Notes under the pieces: generated by a model
Told to the model about the DNA's origin: nothing
The model's database searches: none
What the model saw: the letters and a program-made list of their open reading frames with translations, nothing else
Position numbers and translations under genes: made by a program
Source: Pontibacter chinhatensis
GTDB taxonomy: Bacteria > Bacteroidota > Bacteroidia > Cytophagales > Hymenobacteraceae
Direction of reading: 5' to 3'
Length of the DNA stretch: 64,000 bases
Assembly (NCBI RefSeq): GCF_900113285.1
Contig: NZ_FOOT01000001.1
Location: 124,001 to 188,000 of the forward strand
In this document: piece after piece, positions 36,743 to 45,674 of the stretch
How the letters are laid out: each line of letters begins with the position of its first letter
How positions within the stretch are numbered: position 1 is the first letter of the stretch

Positions 36743-36908
36743 GTAGGTTTAAAGCATAGTGAGTAGCATAAATGACTTTGCTCACATGATGGGTAGGTTC
36801 TAAGTAACCTGTGTTATTATACTTTTGAAATAGAGCTTGCCTAATACCTTACCTACTTTGGCTGACAGCATCATACCCAAGTATAGAACGTCTTGCAGAA
36901 AGTATAAA

Positions 36909-36941
36909 AAACAGCCCCGGCTTCTAAAGCCGGGGCTGTTT
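36909..36941 (-). terminator. Terminator of the efflux operon
   Basis: A 15-bp perfect stem (aaacagccccggctt / aagccggggctgttt) with a 3-base loop ends 32 bases beyond the RND permease stop. An AAGTATA motif sits right next to it. Confidence 0.93.
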
Positions 36942-36972
36942 GCTGTATCAGCGATTTAAAAATCGTCCTGAT

Positions 36973-39900
36973 TTATGGGTTTACATAAGCCGGGTCGCCG
37001 TCCTCATTTTCGTCGGGTTGGCTGTTGCCTTTGGCGCGGAGTTCTTCCAGGCCTTTTTTACCATAGGCAACCCTGGTGATAACCACGTAAAGCACCGGCA
37101 CCACAAATATGGCCAGGAAAGTCGCGGCCAACATACCGCCAATTACCACCCATCCAATCGTCTGGCGCGATACGGCACCTGCACCGGAGGCCATCGCCAG
37201 CGGCGTCACACCAAGTATAAAGGCCAGCGAGGTCATGATGATAGGGCGCAGACGAAGCTTTACCGCCTCGATGGTCGCCTCAATCAACTCCATGCCCCGG
37301 TCCACACGCTCTTTGGCAAATTCCACAATCAGAATGGCGTTTTTAGCAGCCAGACCAATCAGTGTAATCATACCTACCTGGGCGTAGACGTTGTTGTCCA
37401 GCTTTGGCAGGAGCGTGAGGGCAAGGATGGCACCGAACATTCCCAGCGGAATGGCGAAAAGGATGGAGAACGGCACCGACCAACTCTCGTAAAGGGCCGC
37501 CAGCAAGAGCAACACGAGTACAATAGAAAGGGCAAAGATGTAGATGGTCGTGCTTCCGGCTGCCTGCTCCTCACGGCTCAGACCCGTAAATTCATACCCA
37601 TATCCGGCTGGCAGCACCTGTGCCGCCACTTCTTCCAGGGCCTCCAGCGCCTGACCGGAGCTATAGCCCGGAGCCGCACTACCGTTAATGTCCACGGAGC
37701 GGAACAGGTTGTAGTGCGAAATCACGGCGGCTCTTTCCTCCACCTCAGCTGTTACGAGGGCGCTCAGTGGCACCGACTGGCCTTGGCGGTTCATTACGTA
37801 GTACTGCTTCAGGTTGTCGATATCCATACGGTAAGCCGTATCGGCCTGTGCTACTACACGGAAGTTTCGGCCGTAGCGGGTGAAGTCGTTCACGTAGCGG
37901 CTACCCATGTAGGTAGAAAGTGTAGAATATACATCGGCCACGTTCACGCCCAGTTTCTTAGCCTTCTCGCGGTCAACCACCACGTGGTAGCCCGGGGTTC
38001 TGGTGTTAAAGAAGCTGTAGGCCATAGCAATTTCCGGACGGGCATTGGCTGCTGCCAGGAACTGACCCATTACCTGCTCCAATTCCTGCGTAGAACCTGC
38101 CTGGCGCTGCTGCAGCACAAAGGTAAAACCACCTGAGGCACCCAGACCAGGAATAGCCGGCGGAGCCACCACAAGCACGTTAGCTTCCTTAATGCCTGCA
38201 AACTTCTGTTGCAGTGTGGCCATTACGCCCTGTAGCTTGTCCTCCTCATTTTTTCTTTCTGCCCAAGGCTTCAGCTGCATGAAGAAGGTACCACTGTTCG
38301 ATTTGAAGGAGAAGTTAATGGCGTTCAGGCCGGAAATGGCAGTATAGTTTTGCACCGCCGGCACAGTAGACATAATCTCACCCATCTCGTCCAGAATAGC
38401 CTCTGTTCTGGCCTTAGAGGCACCTTCCGGCAACTCTACAGACACAAAAAGTCGACCCTCATCTTCAGTCGGGATAAAGCCCGACGGCTTGGTCATGAAC
38501 ATAACGGTTGTACCCGCATAAAGCAGGATCAGCAGGATCAGCACCATTGGCGCTGCTTTAATGCTTCGGCGCACGCCCATCGAGTAAGACTCCGTCGTGC
38601 GGGCAAACCAGTTGTTGAAACGGTAGAAGAACTTGTTAATGCCTTTGGAATCCTTTCTTACGTTCATCGGCTTCAGCATAAGCGAGCAGAGTGCCGGTGT
38701 AAGGGTAAGGGCCACAAAGGCAGAGATAAGTACCGAGATGGCGATGGTGATGGCAAACTGCTGGTACAAGCGTCCCACAATGCCCGGGATAAAGCCCACC
38801 GGAATAAACACAGCCGCAAGTATAAGGGCAATGGCAATTACCGGAGCCGTAATCTCTTTCATCGCTTTTCGCGTGGCTTCCCGTGCCGATAGCCCCTCAT
38901 GGTCTATGTGGTGCTGCACCGCTTCCACCACCACAATGGCGTCGTCCACGACAATACCGATGGAGAGTACGAAACCAAAGAGCGTCAGCGTGTTGATGGT
39001 AAAATCAAGCGGAATGAAGAACAAGAAGGTACCGATAATAGATACCGGAATAGCCAGAATCGGAATCAGGGTAGCACGCCAGCTCTGCAGGAACAGGAAT
39101 ACCACCAGGATTACAAGTATAAGCGCCTCCACCAGGGTCATTACTACCTCGTTAATAGAGGCCTCTACCACCGACACAGACTCAAACGATACGATGTAGT
39201 CCAGGTCGGCTGGGAAGGAGCGTTTTAAATCATCCAGCGCAGCATAAATGCCGTCCGCTGTTTCAAGTGCGTTACTTCCAGGTGCCTGGTAGATAAGCAT
39301 CATGGTTGCTGGGTTACCGTTTACCTTGGAGCCCCTGTTATAGTCGAAGCGACCGAACTCAATGCGCGCCACATCGCGCAGGTATACCAGCGAGCCCGTC
39401 GCCGGGTTGGTTCGCACCACGATGTTGCCGAACTCCTCCTGCGTCTGCAGGCGGCCTGTAACCGTGATAGGGTACTGGAACGACTGATCACCGTATTGCG
39501 GGGCAGAGCCAACGGTACCGGCACCCACCTGCAGGTTTTGCTCCTGAATGGCAGCGATTACCTCGTTGGCACCCATGCCGTACTGCGCCAGCTTGTCAGG
39601 CTGCAGCCAGAGGCGCATACTGAAGTCCTGGCCGATGGCGAAAATGTCACCCACGCCCTTCACACGCATCAAGGCATCCCGGATGTAGATGTTAGTGTAG
39701 TTATCCAGGAACTCCACGCTATGCGTCCGATTAGGGGAGTAGATACCGGCCACCATCATGATACTCGGGTTACGCTTACGCACCGTTACCCCCAGGCGAC
39801 GTACGTCCTCCGGCAGCGCGGGCTCCGCGATACTGGCCCGGTTCTGCACGTCCAGGGTGGCAATGTCGATGTCGGTGCCAACCTCGAAGGTTACCGTCAA

Positions 39901-40167
39901 GCTCAACATACCGTTGGTGTTGGTGGAGGTAATGTAAGCCATGCCCGGCGAGCCGTTGATCTGCGTCTCCAGCGGGGTGGCAATGATCTGCTCGATTGTC
40001 TGGGCATCAGCGCCCGTGTACGTAGCCGATACAGCCACCGTAGGAGGGGAGATGTCCGGATACTGCGTGACAGGCAAATTCATCATGGCCAGCGTACCCA
40101 CCAACACGATCACAATCGAGATCACCATGGCGGTAACGGGCCGTCTTATAAAAACATCTGATATCAT
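36973..40167 (-). CDS. RND multidrug efflux permease (AcrB/HAE1 family)
   Basis: A 1064-residue inner-membrane proton antiporter of the hydrophobe/amphiphile efflux type. It begins MISDVFIRRPVTAMVISIVIV and shows VVDDAIVVVEAVQHHI, with the paired Asp of the proton relay in helix 4. GFIPTEDEGRLFVSVELPEGAS, GFTFVLQQR and the second helical set ending near TRVAYGKKGLEELR follow, giving 12 helices and two large periplasmic loops. It forms a tripartite pump with the adaptor and TolC-like protein encoded just upstream, gap 35 bases. The likely substrates are drugs, dyes or detergents. Confidence 0.95.
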   Translation of the reverse strand: MISDVFIRRPVTAMVISIVIVLVGTLAMMNLPVTQYPDISPPTVAVSATYTGADAQTIEQIIATPLETQINGSPGMAYITSTNTNGMLSLTVTFEVGTDIDIATLDVQNRASIAEPALPEDVRRLGVTVRKRNPSIMMVAGIYSPNRTHSVEFLDNYTNIYIRDALMRVKGVGDIFAIGQDFSMRLWLQPDKLAQYGMGANEVIAAIQEQNLQVGAGTVGSAPQYGDQSFQYPITVTGRLQTQEEFGNIVVRTNPATGSLVYLRDVARIEFGRFDYNRGSKVNGNPATMMLIYQAPGSNALETADGIYAALDDLKRSFPADLDYIVSFESVSVVEASINEVVMTLVEALILVILVVFLFLQSWRATLIPILAIPVSIIGTFLFFIPLDFTINTLTLFGFVLSIGIVVDDAIVVVEAVQHHIDHEGLSAREATRKAMKEITAPVIAIALILAAVFIPVGFIPGIVGRLYQQFAITIAISVLISAFVALTLTPALCSLMLKPMNVRKDSKGINKFFYRFNNWFARTTESYSMGVRRSIKAAPMVLILLILLYAGTTVMFMTKPSGFIPTEDEGRLFVSVELPEGASKARTEAILDEMGEIMSTVPAVQNYTAISGLNAINFSFKSNSGTFFMQLKPWAERKNEEDKLQGVMATLQQKFAGIKEANVLVVAPPAIPGLGASGGFTFVLQQRQAGSTQELEQVMGQFLAAANARPEIAMAYSFFNTRTPGYHVVVDREKAKKLGVNVADVYSTLSTYMGSRYVNDFTRYGRNFRVVAQADTAYRMDIDNLKQYYVMNRQGQSVPLSALVTAEVEERAAVISHYNLFRSVDINGSAAPGYSSGQALEALEEVAAQVLPAGYGYEFTGLSREEQAAGSTTIYIFALSIVLVLLLLAALYESWSVPFSILFAIPLGMFGAILALTLLPKLDNNVYAQVGMITLIGLAAKNAILIVEFAKERVDRGMELIEATIEAVKLRLRPIIMTSLAFILGVTPLAMASGAGAVSRQTIGWVVIGGMLAATFLAIFVVPVLYVVITRVAYGKKGLEELRAKGNSQPDENEDGDPAYVNP

Positions 40168-40202
40168 CTTACTATGCTAAATCTCCTCTAAGTTGATAGA
40201 AA

Positions 40203-41345
40203 TTATTTCTGGCCTGAGGCCTGCGGCTGTTGCTGCTGCTGGTCGCCGACCTGCACTTTAGCACCATGGCGCAGGCGCTGCACACCTTCCGTCACAATCT
40301 GCTGGCCTTCTTTCAGGCCCTCGCGTACCACAATGTCACGCTTAAACCTGGTGCCAAGCTGTACCGTTTGCTGCACCACGGAGTCGCCCTGTACCACGTA
40401 CACAAAGAATTCGCCCAGTTGCTCAGTCACGGCCTTAAACGGAATCACCAGCTGATCGCCAATATCCTGATTCAGCACATTCATCGTTACGGTCATGCCT
40501 GGGATCAGCCGCTCTTCCGGGTTAGGGAACTGTATTCTAACGGTGGTAGTACCAGACTGACGACCGATAGCGCGGTCGATGGCCAGGAGCTTGCCGTTGT
40601 GCGGGTAAACCTCCCCGTTGTTCAGGGTGATGGTAAACAGGGAGTCCGGCTGATTGCCCTGGCGGAGCGCGTTAAAGCGGCCCAACTCCTGCTCGTTGAT
40701 GACAAAGTCAACAGAGATGGGATCAGTGGAGGAGATGGTGTTCAGCAGTGGCTGGCCGGGAGAAACCTGCGCTCCCACGCGCACCTGCGAAATACCGATC
40801 GTGCCATCAAAGGGCGCGTTTATTACAGAGTATCCCAAATCAGTGGAAACGCTGCGCACCTGCGCCTGCGCCGAGGCTACCTGTGCCTTGGCGGTCTGCA
40901 CCTCGGTGCGGGCATAATCGAGCTGCTGCTTGGCGATCGCATCGCGCTCTGCCAGGCGCTCGTAGCGCTCGAGGTCTTTCTGCACCCGGGCCAGGTTCGC
41001 CTGCGCGCTTGCCACGTTGGCCTGCGCCTGCTGGTAAGATGCCTGGTACTTGTTGCGGTCTATCTCGTAAAGTTTCTGTCCTTTTTTGACACGCTGGCCA
41101 TCCTGTACATAGATATCTGTGATATAACCTGAAACCTGCGGACGAAGCTCCACCTCCTGCAGGGCCGTAACCGTGCCGGGGTAAGTGTCTTTGCCTGTTA
41201 CGCTTTGCTCCGTAACCTTGTAGGTATTCACAGGAACAGCCATGGCGGCTGGGTTCATCTGCTGGCCTGCCTGATCACCACCGCACGACATAAGTATAGT
41301 TGGGCTGATGATGGCTGCCGCCAGCCATACGCATTTGCTCTTCAT
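40203..41345 (-). CDS. RND efflux periplasmic adaptor (AcrA/MexA family), lipoprotein
   Basis: A membrane fusion protein of about 380 residues. The lipoprotein signal ends in ILMSC (Cys21). Lipoyl halves (LRPQVSGYITDIYVQDGQRVKKGQKLYEID and SVINAPFDGTIGISQVRVGAQVSPG) surround a helical hairpin rich in Ala/Gln (YQQAQANVASAQANLARVQKDLERYERLAERDAIAKQQLDYA). A beta-barrel and a Gln-rich end follow. The frame allows a GTG four codons upstream; the ATG at 41345 gives a normal signal peptide and lies 16 bases after the TolC stop, so the two are in one operon. Confidence 0.92.
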   Translation of the reverse strand: MKSKCVWLAAAIISPTILMSCGGDQAGQQMNPAAMAVPVNTYKVTEQSVTGKDTYPGTVTALQEVELRPQVSGYITDIYVQDGQRVKKGQKLYEIDRNKYQASYQQAQANVASAQANLARVQKDLERYERLAERDAIAKQQLDYARTEVQTAKAQVASAQAQVRSVSTDLGYSVINAPFDGTIGISQVRVGAQVSPGQPLLNTISSTDPISVDFVINEQELGRFNALRQGNQPDSLFTITLNNGEVYPHNGKLLAIDRAIGRQSGTTTVRIQFPNPEERLIPGMTVTMNVLNQDIGDQLVIPFKAVTEQLGEFFVYVVQGDSVVQQTVQLGTRFKRDIVVREGLKEGQQIVTEGVQRLRHGAKVQVGDQQQQQPQASGQK

Positions 41346-41361
41346 TCTCTTTTTCACTGAT

Positions 41362-42696
41362 TTATGGATTGATATCTATGTTTCCTAAAGCTCTCTGGTA
41401 GTCCAGCTTGCTGGCCAGCAGGTTATACAGGGCGTTGTAGTAGTTAATCTGGGTAGCGCGCAATTCGCTTTCAGCCACCACCAGGTCTACGTAAGCTTTC
41501 ACGCCCTCATCGTACTGCAGTTTAATGATGTCGTACACCTCCTGGGCTATTTCCAGGTTGCTCTGCAGCGTGCGCCAGTCGGTATAGTCGGCCTTGTAAT
41601 TGGCAAGTGCGGCCTGATACTCGGTGTTGATTGCCTTGCGGGTATCTTCGATGGCTACGTCCAGGCGCTCTTCCTGTAGCTGGGCAATGCGCACGTTCTG
41701 CACCCTGCGCATACCCTGGAAGATAGGCAGGGAAACACGCAAACCAACCACAGAGGTAGGGTAAGCCTTGTTGTAAAGATCTTCCAGGCCAGCGCTGCTG
41801 TAGTACTGGGAGTTATAGTTGATAAAGGCAGACACCGTTGGCAGGTAGCTCCACTTGTTGTAGGCCGTGTTCAGCTCCAGCAGCTGGCGCTGTGTCTGCA
41901 GTTGCTGCAGTTCTATCCTGTTGGCAAACTCCATCACCGTAGCCGTATCCACCAGCACCGTCTGCTCCATCAACTCGTAATCATACACCAAGTCCAGATC
42001 GCTCTCTATCGGATAACCCATCAGCTGCTTCAGGTACGCTGTTTTGGCTTTAATGCCCTCCTGGGTACGCTTGATGTCGCTGCGGATGTTGGCCAGCGTA
42101 ATGGCGGCACGCTGGTAGTCTGTCTTGTCTACCAGGCCCACCTCATAGCGGCTGCGGGCATCGTTGTACTGCTTTTCCTGGCGTACCAGGTTCACATTCA
42201 GAATGCGGTACTGCTCCTGCGTAAGCAGCACGTCATAAAACGCCTTGCTTACCTCTACCACCGTGTTTATTTTGGTGTTGGTGATCTGCTGGTCAAGCTG
42301 CAGCCTGGAAAAGCGGGCGGCCTTGGAGGCCAGCAGCAGGTCGCTGTTAAACAGGTTCTGGTTTGCCTCGAACAGGAGGTTGGAGTTATAGCGCTGCGCC
42401 GAGGTTACTATCTGGTCGCCTACCGGAAACTGCTGTGGCTTGATGTTGTAGGAGCCCCCGAAGCTGGCGCTTATCTGCGGGTACCAGCCCGACAGGTTAG
42501 CCCTGATCTCGCGTTCGCCGATGGCCTCGTTCAGCAGGACGTTCTCTACGGCGGCCCCGTTCTCGAGCGCGTAGTCCACACACTGCTCCAGGGTAAGGCT
42601 GGTAGCGGCAGGGGAGGTGCCTCCCTGCGCCCATGCCAGCGCGGGACTAAGCAGGCAGCCCAGTAGCAATGGTTTTAGTTTGGTGATAAATTTCAT
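41362..42696 (-). CDS. TolC-family outer membrane efflux protein
   Basis: A 444-residue outer-membrane channel component. Signal peptide residues 1-23 end ALAWAQ. Two OEP repeats follow, each starting with a helix such as LTLEQCVDYALENGAAV, with YDVLLTQEQYRILNVNLVRQEKQYNDARSRYEVGLVDKTDYQRA and, in the second half, GLRVSLPIFQG and YDEGVKAYVDLVVAESEL. The frame is open to an ATG 30 codons upstream, but the signal peptide begins at 42696. It is the first structural gene of the pump operon. Confidence 0.92.
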   Translation of the reverse strand: MKFITKLKPLLLGCLLSPALAWAQGGTSPAATSLTLEQCVDYALENGAAVENVLLNEAIGEREIRANLSGWYPQISASFGGSYNIKPQQFPVGDQIVTSAQRYNSNLLFEANQNLFNSDLLLASKAARFSRLQLDQQITNTKINTVVEVSKAFYDVLLTQEQYRILNVNLVRQEKQYNDARSRYEVGLVDKTDYQRAAITLANIRSDIKRTQEGIKAKTAYLKQLMGYPIESDLDLVYDYELMEQTVLVDTATVMEFANRIELQQLQTQRQLLELNTAYNKWSYLPTVSAFINYNSQYYSSAGLEDLYNKAYPTSVVGLRVSLPIFQGMRRVQNVRIAQLQEERLDVAIEDTRKAINTEYQAALANYKADYTDWRTLQSNLEIAQEVYDIIKLQYDEGVKAYVDLVVAESELRATQINYYNALYNLLASKLDYQRALGNIDINP

Positions 42697-42818
42697 GTAG
42701 GTAGTCAATATACTTTTGGTGTTGGGAATAAACTGTGGGGAATGGAGGAGCCCTGTGCTAGTTAGGCTTTCCACGGAAGCATTCATTCTCTTTTCTCATA
42801 GTTAAGCGTCATTTGGGT

Positions 42819-42836
42819 TGTACACTTTAGTGTCAT
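42819..42836. promoter_or_regulatory. Candidate TetR operator upstream of tolC
   Basis: The palindrome acactttagtgt (42822-42833, arms ACACT/AGTGT) has partly matching flanks TG and CA, making an 18-base site. It lies between the tetR stop and the tolC start, where an operator for the pump would be expected. No exact -7 element is visible near it. Confidence 0.4.
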
Positions 42837-42856
42837 AGGTATTGTTGATTTGTGAT

Positions 42857-43447
42857 TTATACTTTGCAGGCCACGCTTTGTGCCCTCATCCCGTCCCACA
42901 GAATCTGAGGTATCTGTTTCAGCTCGCCTTCCTCCAGCACCAGGTGGCCGGCGGAGTACATTTTAACGGTAGAGATGATGTTGGCATGGGCAAGGGTTCC
43001 CAGTATTTTCGGGCTTAGGGGCTTTAGGTGGCCTTCCCGGATACCCCGCTCAAAGAAACCGAACAGATACTTATGGAACTCGCTCCTGTTGGCTTCATTC
43101 ACACAGGTGTTGTAAGGGGAGTTCACAAACTGCTCAAAGAACATCAGCACATTCGGGTTTTGGCTGTAATATTCGTAGAGGCCATACCAGATGCGAAAAA
43201 AGCACTTATGGTAAGGCACGCTTGCAGCGTCCTCGCTCTTTAACACGGCAATGATCTGGTCCCGGATATAGTAGAAGAGCTCGATAATGAGGTCTTGCTT
43301 GCTTTCGAAGTAATGGTAGATAGTGCCTGCCGCCACGCCCGCCCGCTTGGCAACCAGGCTCATGGGGGTGCCATGGAATCCTTTTTCCCGTACCAGCTCC
43401 AGCGTACTTTCAAAAATGGCTTTTTTCTTATCGGCTATAGGCTCCAT
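42857..43447 (-). CDS. TetR/AcrR family transcriptional regulator
   Basis: A 196-residue repressor. The N-terminal helix-turn-helix is IFESTLELVREKGFHGTPMSLVAKRAGVAAGTIYHYFESKQDLI, the classic TetR pattern. A helical ligand domain follows (about 60-196). It is on the same strand as, and directly upstream of, the pump operon (161 bases to tolC) and is probably its repressor. A full Bacteroidota promoter overlaps a palindrome just upstream of the ATG, suggesting autoregulation. Confidence 0.92.
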   Translation of the reverse strand: MEPIADKKKAIFESTLELVREKGFHGTPMSLVAKRAGVAAGTIYHYFESKQDLIIELFYYIRDQIIAVLKSEDAASVPYHKCFFRIWYGLYEYYSQNPNVLMFFEQFVNSPYNTCVNEANRSEFHKYLFGFFERGIREGHLKPLSPKILGTLAHANIISTVKMYSAGHLVLEEGELKQIPQILWDGMRAQSVACKV

Positions 43448-43462
43448 GCGGCACTAGTGTAT

Positions 43463-43477
43463 TGAACATTCATTCGG
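43463..43477. promoter_or_regulatory. Candidate TetR autoregulatory operator
   Basis: The sequence tgaacattcattcgg contains the symmetrical core TGAA-CA-TTCA. It lies between the -7 element (43482-43489) and the tetR ATG at 43447, over the expected transcription start, so a bound repressor would block tetR transcription. Confidence 0.4.
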
Positions 43478-43481
43478 TTTG

Positions 43482-43512
43482 CAAAAATAGAGAGACAGTG
43501 GCAGCGAACAAA
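43482..43512 (-). promoter_or_regulatory. tetR promoter (TTTG-N19-TATTTTTG)
   Basis: On the minus strand, TTTG (43512-43509), 19 bases, then TATTTTTG (43489-43482) match the Bacteroidota -33/-7 consensus exactly in both elements and spacing. The start of transcription should fall about 43475, some 28 bases before the tetR ATG. Confidence 0.75.
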
Positions 43513-43589
43513 AATTTATACTTTAACAAAGGATTAAATGCTGCTACAAGTATGTTAAACCGGCTACCCAGGCGCAGGTTTAAAAAAAG

Positions 43590-44051
43590 TTAAGATTGTT
43601 TTTCCAGCAGGCGCTCCAGCCAGAAAATCAGGAAAAGGGCCACCAGGTTAACTCCTACAAACTTTTGGCCCAGGTCAGAACCGGCGCTAAAATGAAAGGA
43701 GGAGAGGGCGAGCCTGAACTTAAAAATCCACCCCCCGACCATGTCTACCCCCACACCGATACGCAGGCCCGCCACGTACTGGAAGGCCCAGGCCCCAATA
43801 CTGAAGTATACCACCTGCAACACCTGGTTCACGAGCGATAGCCGGAGCCCTTTTCTGGGGTTGCGGAAAAGCATGCGCCCGCAAAGGATAGAGAAAATGT
43901 ACAGCAGACCGGCCAGTATACTAAAGCGAAGCACCTCCTGGGTTACGGTGACCTCCCCGCCAAACATGACCAGCACTAAAAGGGCTATACCAATAACTCC
44001 ACCCAGTATCTGGTAGATGGCAATGGCTTTGATCTGGTTATTTCTACTCAA
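43590..44051 (-). CDS. Small membrane protein of unknown function
   Basis: A 153-residue protein with about four hydrophobic helices: AIYQILGGVIGIALLVLVMFGG, FSILAGLLYIFSILCGRMLF, LVNQVLQVVYFSIGAWAFQYV and KFVGVNLVALFLIFWLERLLE. It has short positively charged loops. I do not recognise the family. The start appears to be TTG (44051), because no ATG precedes the first helix. An exact -7 element lies about 59 bases upstream. The longer stretch before it holds no gene. Confidence 0.72.
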   Translation of the reverse strand: MSRNNQIKAIAIYQILGGVIGIALLVLVMFGGEVTVTQEVLRFSILAGLLYIFSILCGRMLFRNPRKGLRLSLVNQVLQVVYFSIGAWAFQYVAGLRIGVGVDMVGGWIFKFRLALSSFHFSAGSDLGQKFVGVNLVALFLIFWLERLLEKQS

Positions 44052-44109
44052 AGGGCTCAGAGACTAAAAGTTATGTGCAACTACATTTATTGTAGCTACA
44101 AAAGTCTGA

Positions 44110-44117
44110 CAAAAGTA
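44110..44117 (-). promoter_or_regulatory. -7 element (TACTTTTG) for the small membrane protein gene
   Basis: An exact TAnnTTTG match on the minus strand lies 59 bases before the TTG start. No clear -33 TTTG stands at the right distance. Confidence 0.4.
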
Positions 44118-44202
44118 AAGAAAATATGCTTTTGAAGCAGGGGAATGCTTGTATTATTTGACGAATAGCGGCAGAAGCAAGACGAATAGAGAACTGATTA
44201 AT

Positions 44203-44235
44203 ATAAAAGGCAGGTACGCCGTACCTGCCTTTTAT
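44203..44235 (-). terminator. Terminator of the dipeptidase gene
   Basis: A 15-bp perfect stem (ataaaaggcaggtac / gtacctgccttttat) with the 3-base loop GCC lies 40 bases beyond the dipeptidase stop; T-rich on exit. Confidence 0.9.
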
Positions 44236-44274
44236 ACCTGAATCAACTCGTTTAAATCGGGGGAGGAAGTGTAC

Positions 44275-45456
44275 TTAACCGCCGTTTGCGCGGAAGACGC
44301 GCAGAAAGTTCTCACCGAGTATTTTCTTTACATCGGCCTCGCTGTAGCCACGGGCCAGCAGGCCTTTTGTTACGTTAGGAAAATCCTGCACACCGTCCAG
44401 CTCTTTGGGAGCGGAGGTAATACCGTCAAAATCAGAGCCGATGCCCACATACTCAACGCCCACCAGCTTGACAATATGGTCCAGGTGGTTGAGCAGCACA
44501 TCAAGGTCCGGGCGGATGGCCAGGAACTCGTCGGAGTATTTTTTCTCCATGTAGCCGGCAATATTGGAACTGGACCAACCCTGCGCGCGGAGGGAGTCGA
44601 ACTCGGGTTTATACTTGTCCCGGAAGTCTTTCTCGCGCTTGCTGTAGCCGGGGTCGAGGAAGCCGGAGTAGAAATTGAGGTGAATCACGCCGCCGTTCTT
44701 TGCCACAGCCTTTATCTGCTTGTCCGTCAGGTTACGGGACACCGGGTTTATACTGTGCACGCAACTGTGCGATACAAGTACGGGTTTGGAGGTGGTCGCC
44801 ATCACATCCCAGAAGGTTTTCTCCCCCACATGGCTCAGGTCCACGATCATGCCCATCTCATTCATGCGCTTTACTACCTGCTTGCCAATCCCTTTCAGGC
44901 CGCGCTTAGACTTTGGCAATTTACCTGAGGTCTCGTCGGCGGCAGAGGAAGCCCAGGGAGTGGAGTTGTTCCAGGTGAGGGTGAGGTAGCGCGTACCACG
45001 GTTGTAAAGCTGCTCCAGTTTCTGCAGGTCGTTGTCGATCATGTGGCCGCCTTCCACACCAATCAATGCCGCCATCTTGCCTTCCCGCACGGCCTGTTCT
45101 ATCCCGGCCACGTCGGTGGCCAGCAACAGCTTATCCGGGTTTCGCCTCACGATGGCCTCCAGGGAGTCTATCTGCTGGTTGGCATAGGCAAAATTGCCCG
45201 TCTCATCGCTCCACACCGAGAAGAACTGTGCATCCACGCCACCCTCTTTAAAGCGGGCCAGGTCCGAGTGCGTGCGGCCGCGAAGGTCTTGGCTGATGTC
45301 CATGCCTTCCATCACCGAGATGAGCACATCGTTGTGGGTGTCGATCAGGATGGCTTCCTGGTGTACTTGCCTGTAGTCCTGCGCGGCGAGCGTATGGCTG
45401 CCGAGTGCAAGGCCCAGTGCGGCGCTGATACTCAGGTACAGTTGCTTCTTTCTCAT
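44275..45456 (-). CDS. Secreted membrane dipeptidase (peptidase M19)
   Basis: A 393-residue zinc dipeptidase with a signal peptide (residues 1-25, end LAAQD). The binuclear zinc ligands are H41-x-D43 in LIDTHNDVLISV, a Glu in LIGVEGGHMI, and His residues in LVSHSCVHSINPVSRNLTD and VDLSHVGEKTF. It ends with GIGSDFDGI and the helical LARGYSEADVKKILGENFLRVF, a textbook M19 C-terminus. It probably cleaves peptides, including D-amino-acid dipeptides, in the periplasm. Confidence 0.94.
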   Translation of the reverse strand: MRKKQLYLSISAALGLALGSHTLAAQDYRQVHQEAILIDTHNDVLISVMEGMDISQDLRGRTHSDLARFKEGGVDAQFFSVWSDETGNFAYANQQIDSLEAIVRRNPDKLLLATDVAGIEQAVREGKMAALIGVEGGHMIDNDLQKLEQLYNRGTRYLTLTWNNSTPWASSAADETSGKLPKSKRGLKGIGKQVVKRMNEMGMIVDLSHVGEKTFWDVMATTSKPVLVSHSCVHSINPVSRNLTDKQIKAVAKNGGVIHLNFYSGFLDPGYSKREKDFRDKYKPEFDSLRAQGWSSSNIAGYMEKKYSDEFLAIRPDLDVLLNHLDHIVKLVGVEYVGIGSDFDGITSAPKELDGVQDFPNVTKGLLARGYSEADVKKILGENFLRVFRANGG

Positions 45457-45614
45457 ATGGGGGAGCGTGTGGTTTATACTTCCGGCTGGCCTTTGCCAGA
45501 TTTCTATCCTTTAAATATAAGGTTTCCGGAATAATTTACCTAAGTCTGGCAACAAGGCTTTGCCAAAGTATAGAAAGTATAAGTAGGGACTTATGAATTC
45601 CTTGCAAGTATAAA

Positions 45615-45645
45615 ACCACCCCTAACCCCTCCAAGGAGGGGAATA
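45615..45645. repeat. Dispersed repeat, family A (short copy)
   Basis: A single arm with the shared word accacccctaacccctccaa, followed by ggaggggaata, forms a small hairpin by itself (cccctcc/ggagggg). It lies in the spacer between the alpha/beta hydrolase stop and the dipeptidase start. Same family as 2057, 22769 and 36576. Confidence 0.6.
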
Positions 45646-45674
45646 AATTAAGCTTTTGCCTGAAAATAGATTTG

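Noticed and set aside
36940..38136. A 398-codon plus-strand open frame opposite the RND permease gene
   Set aside because: It is antisense to a gene with clear family motifs, has His/Arg/Gln-rich low-complexity translation and no family similarity; a shadow frame caused by high GC at third positions.
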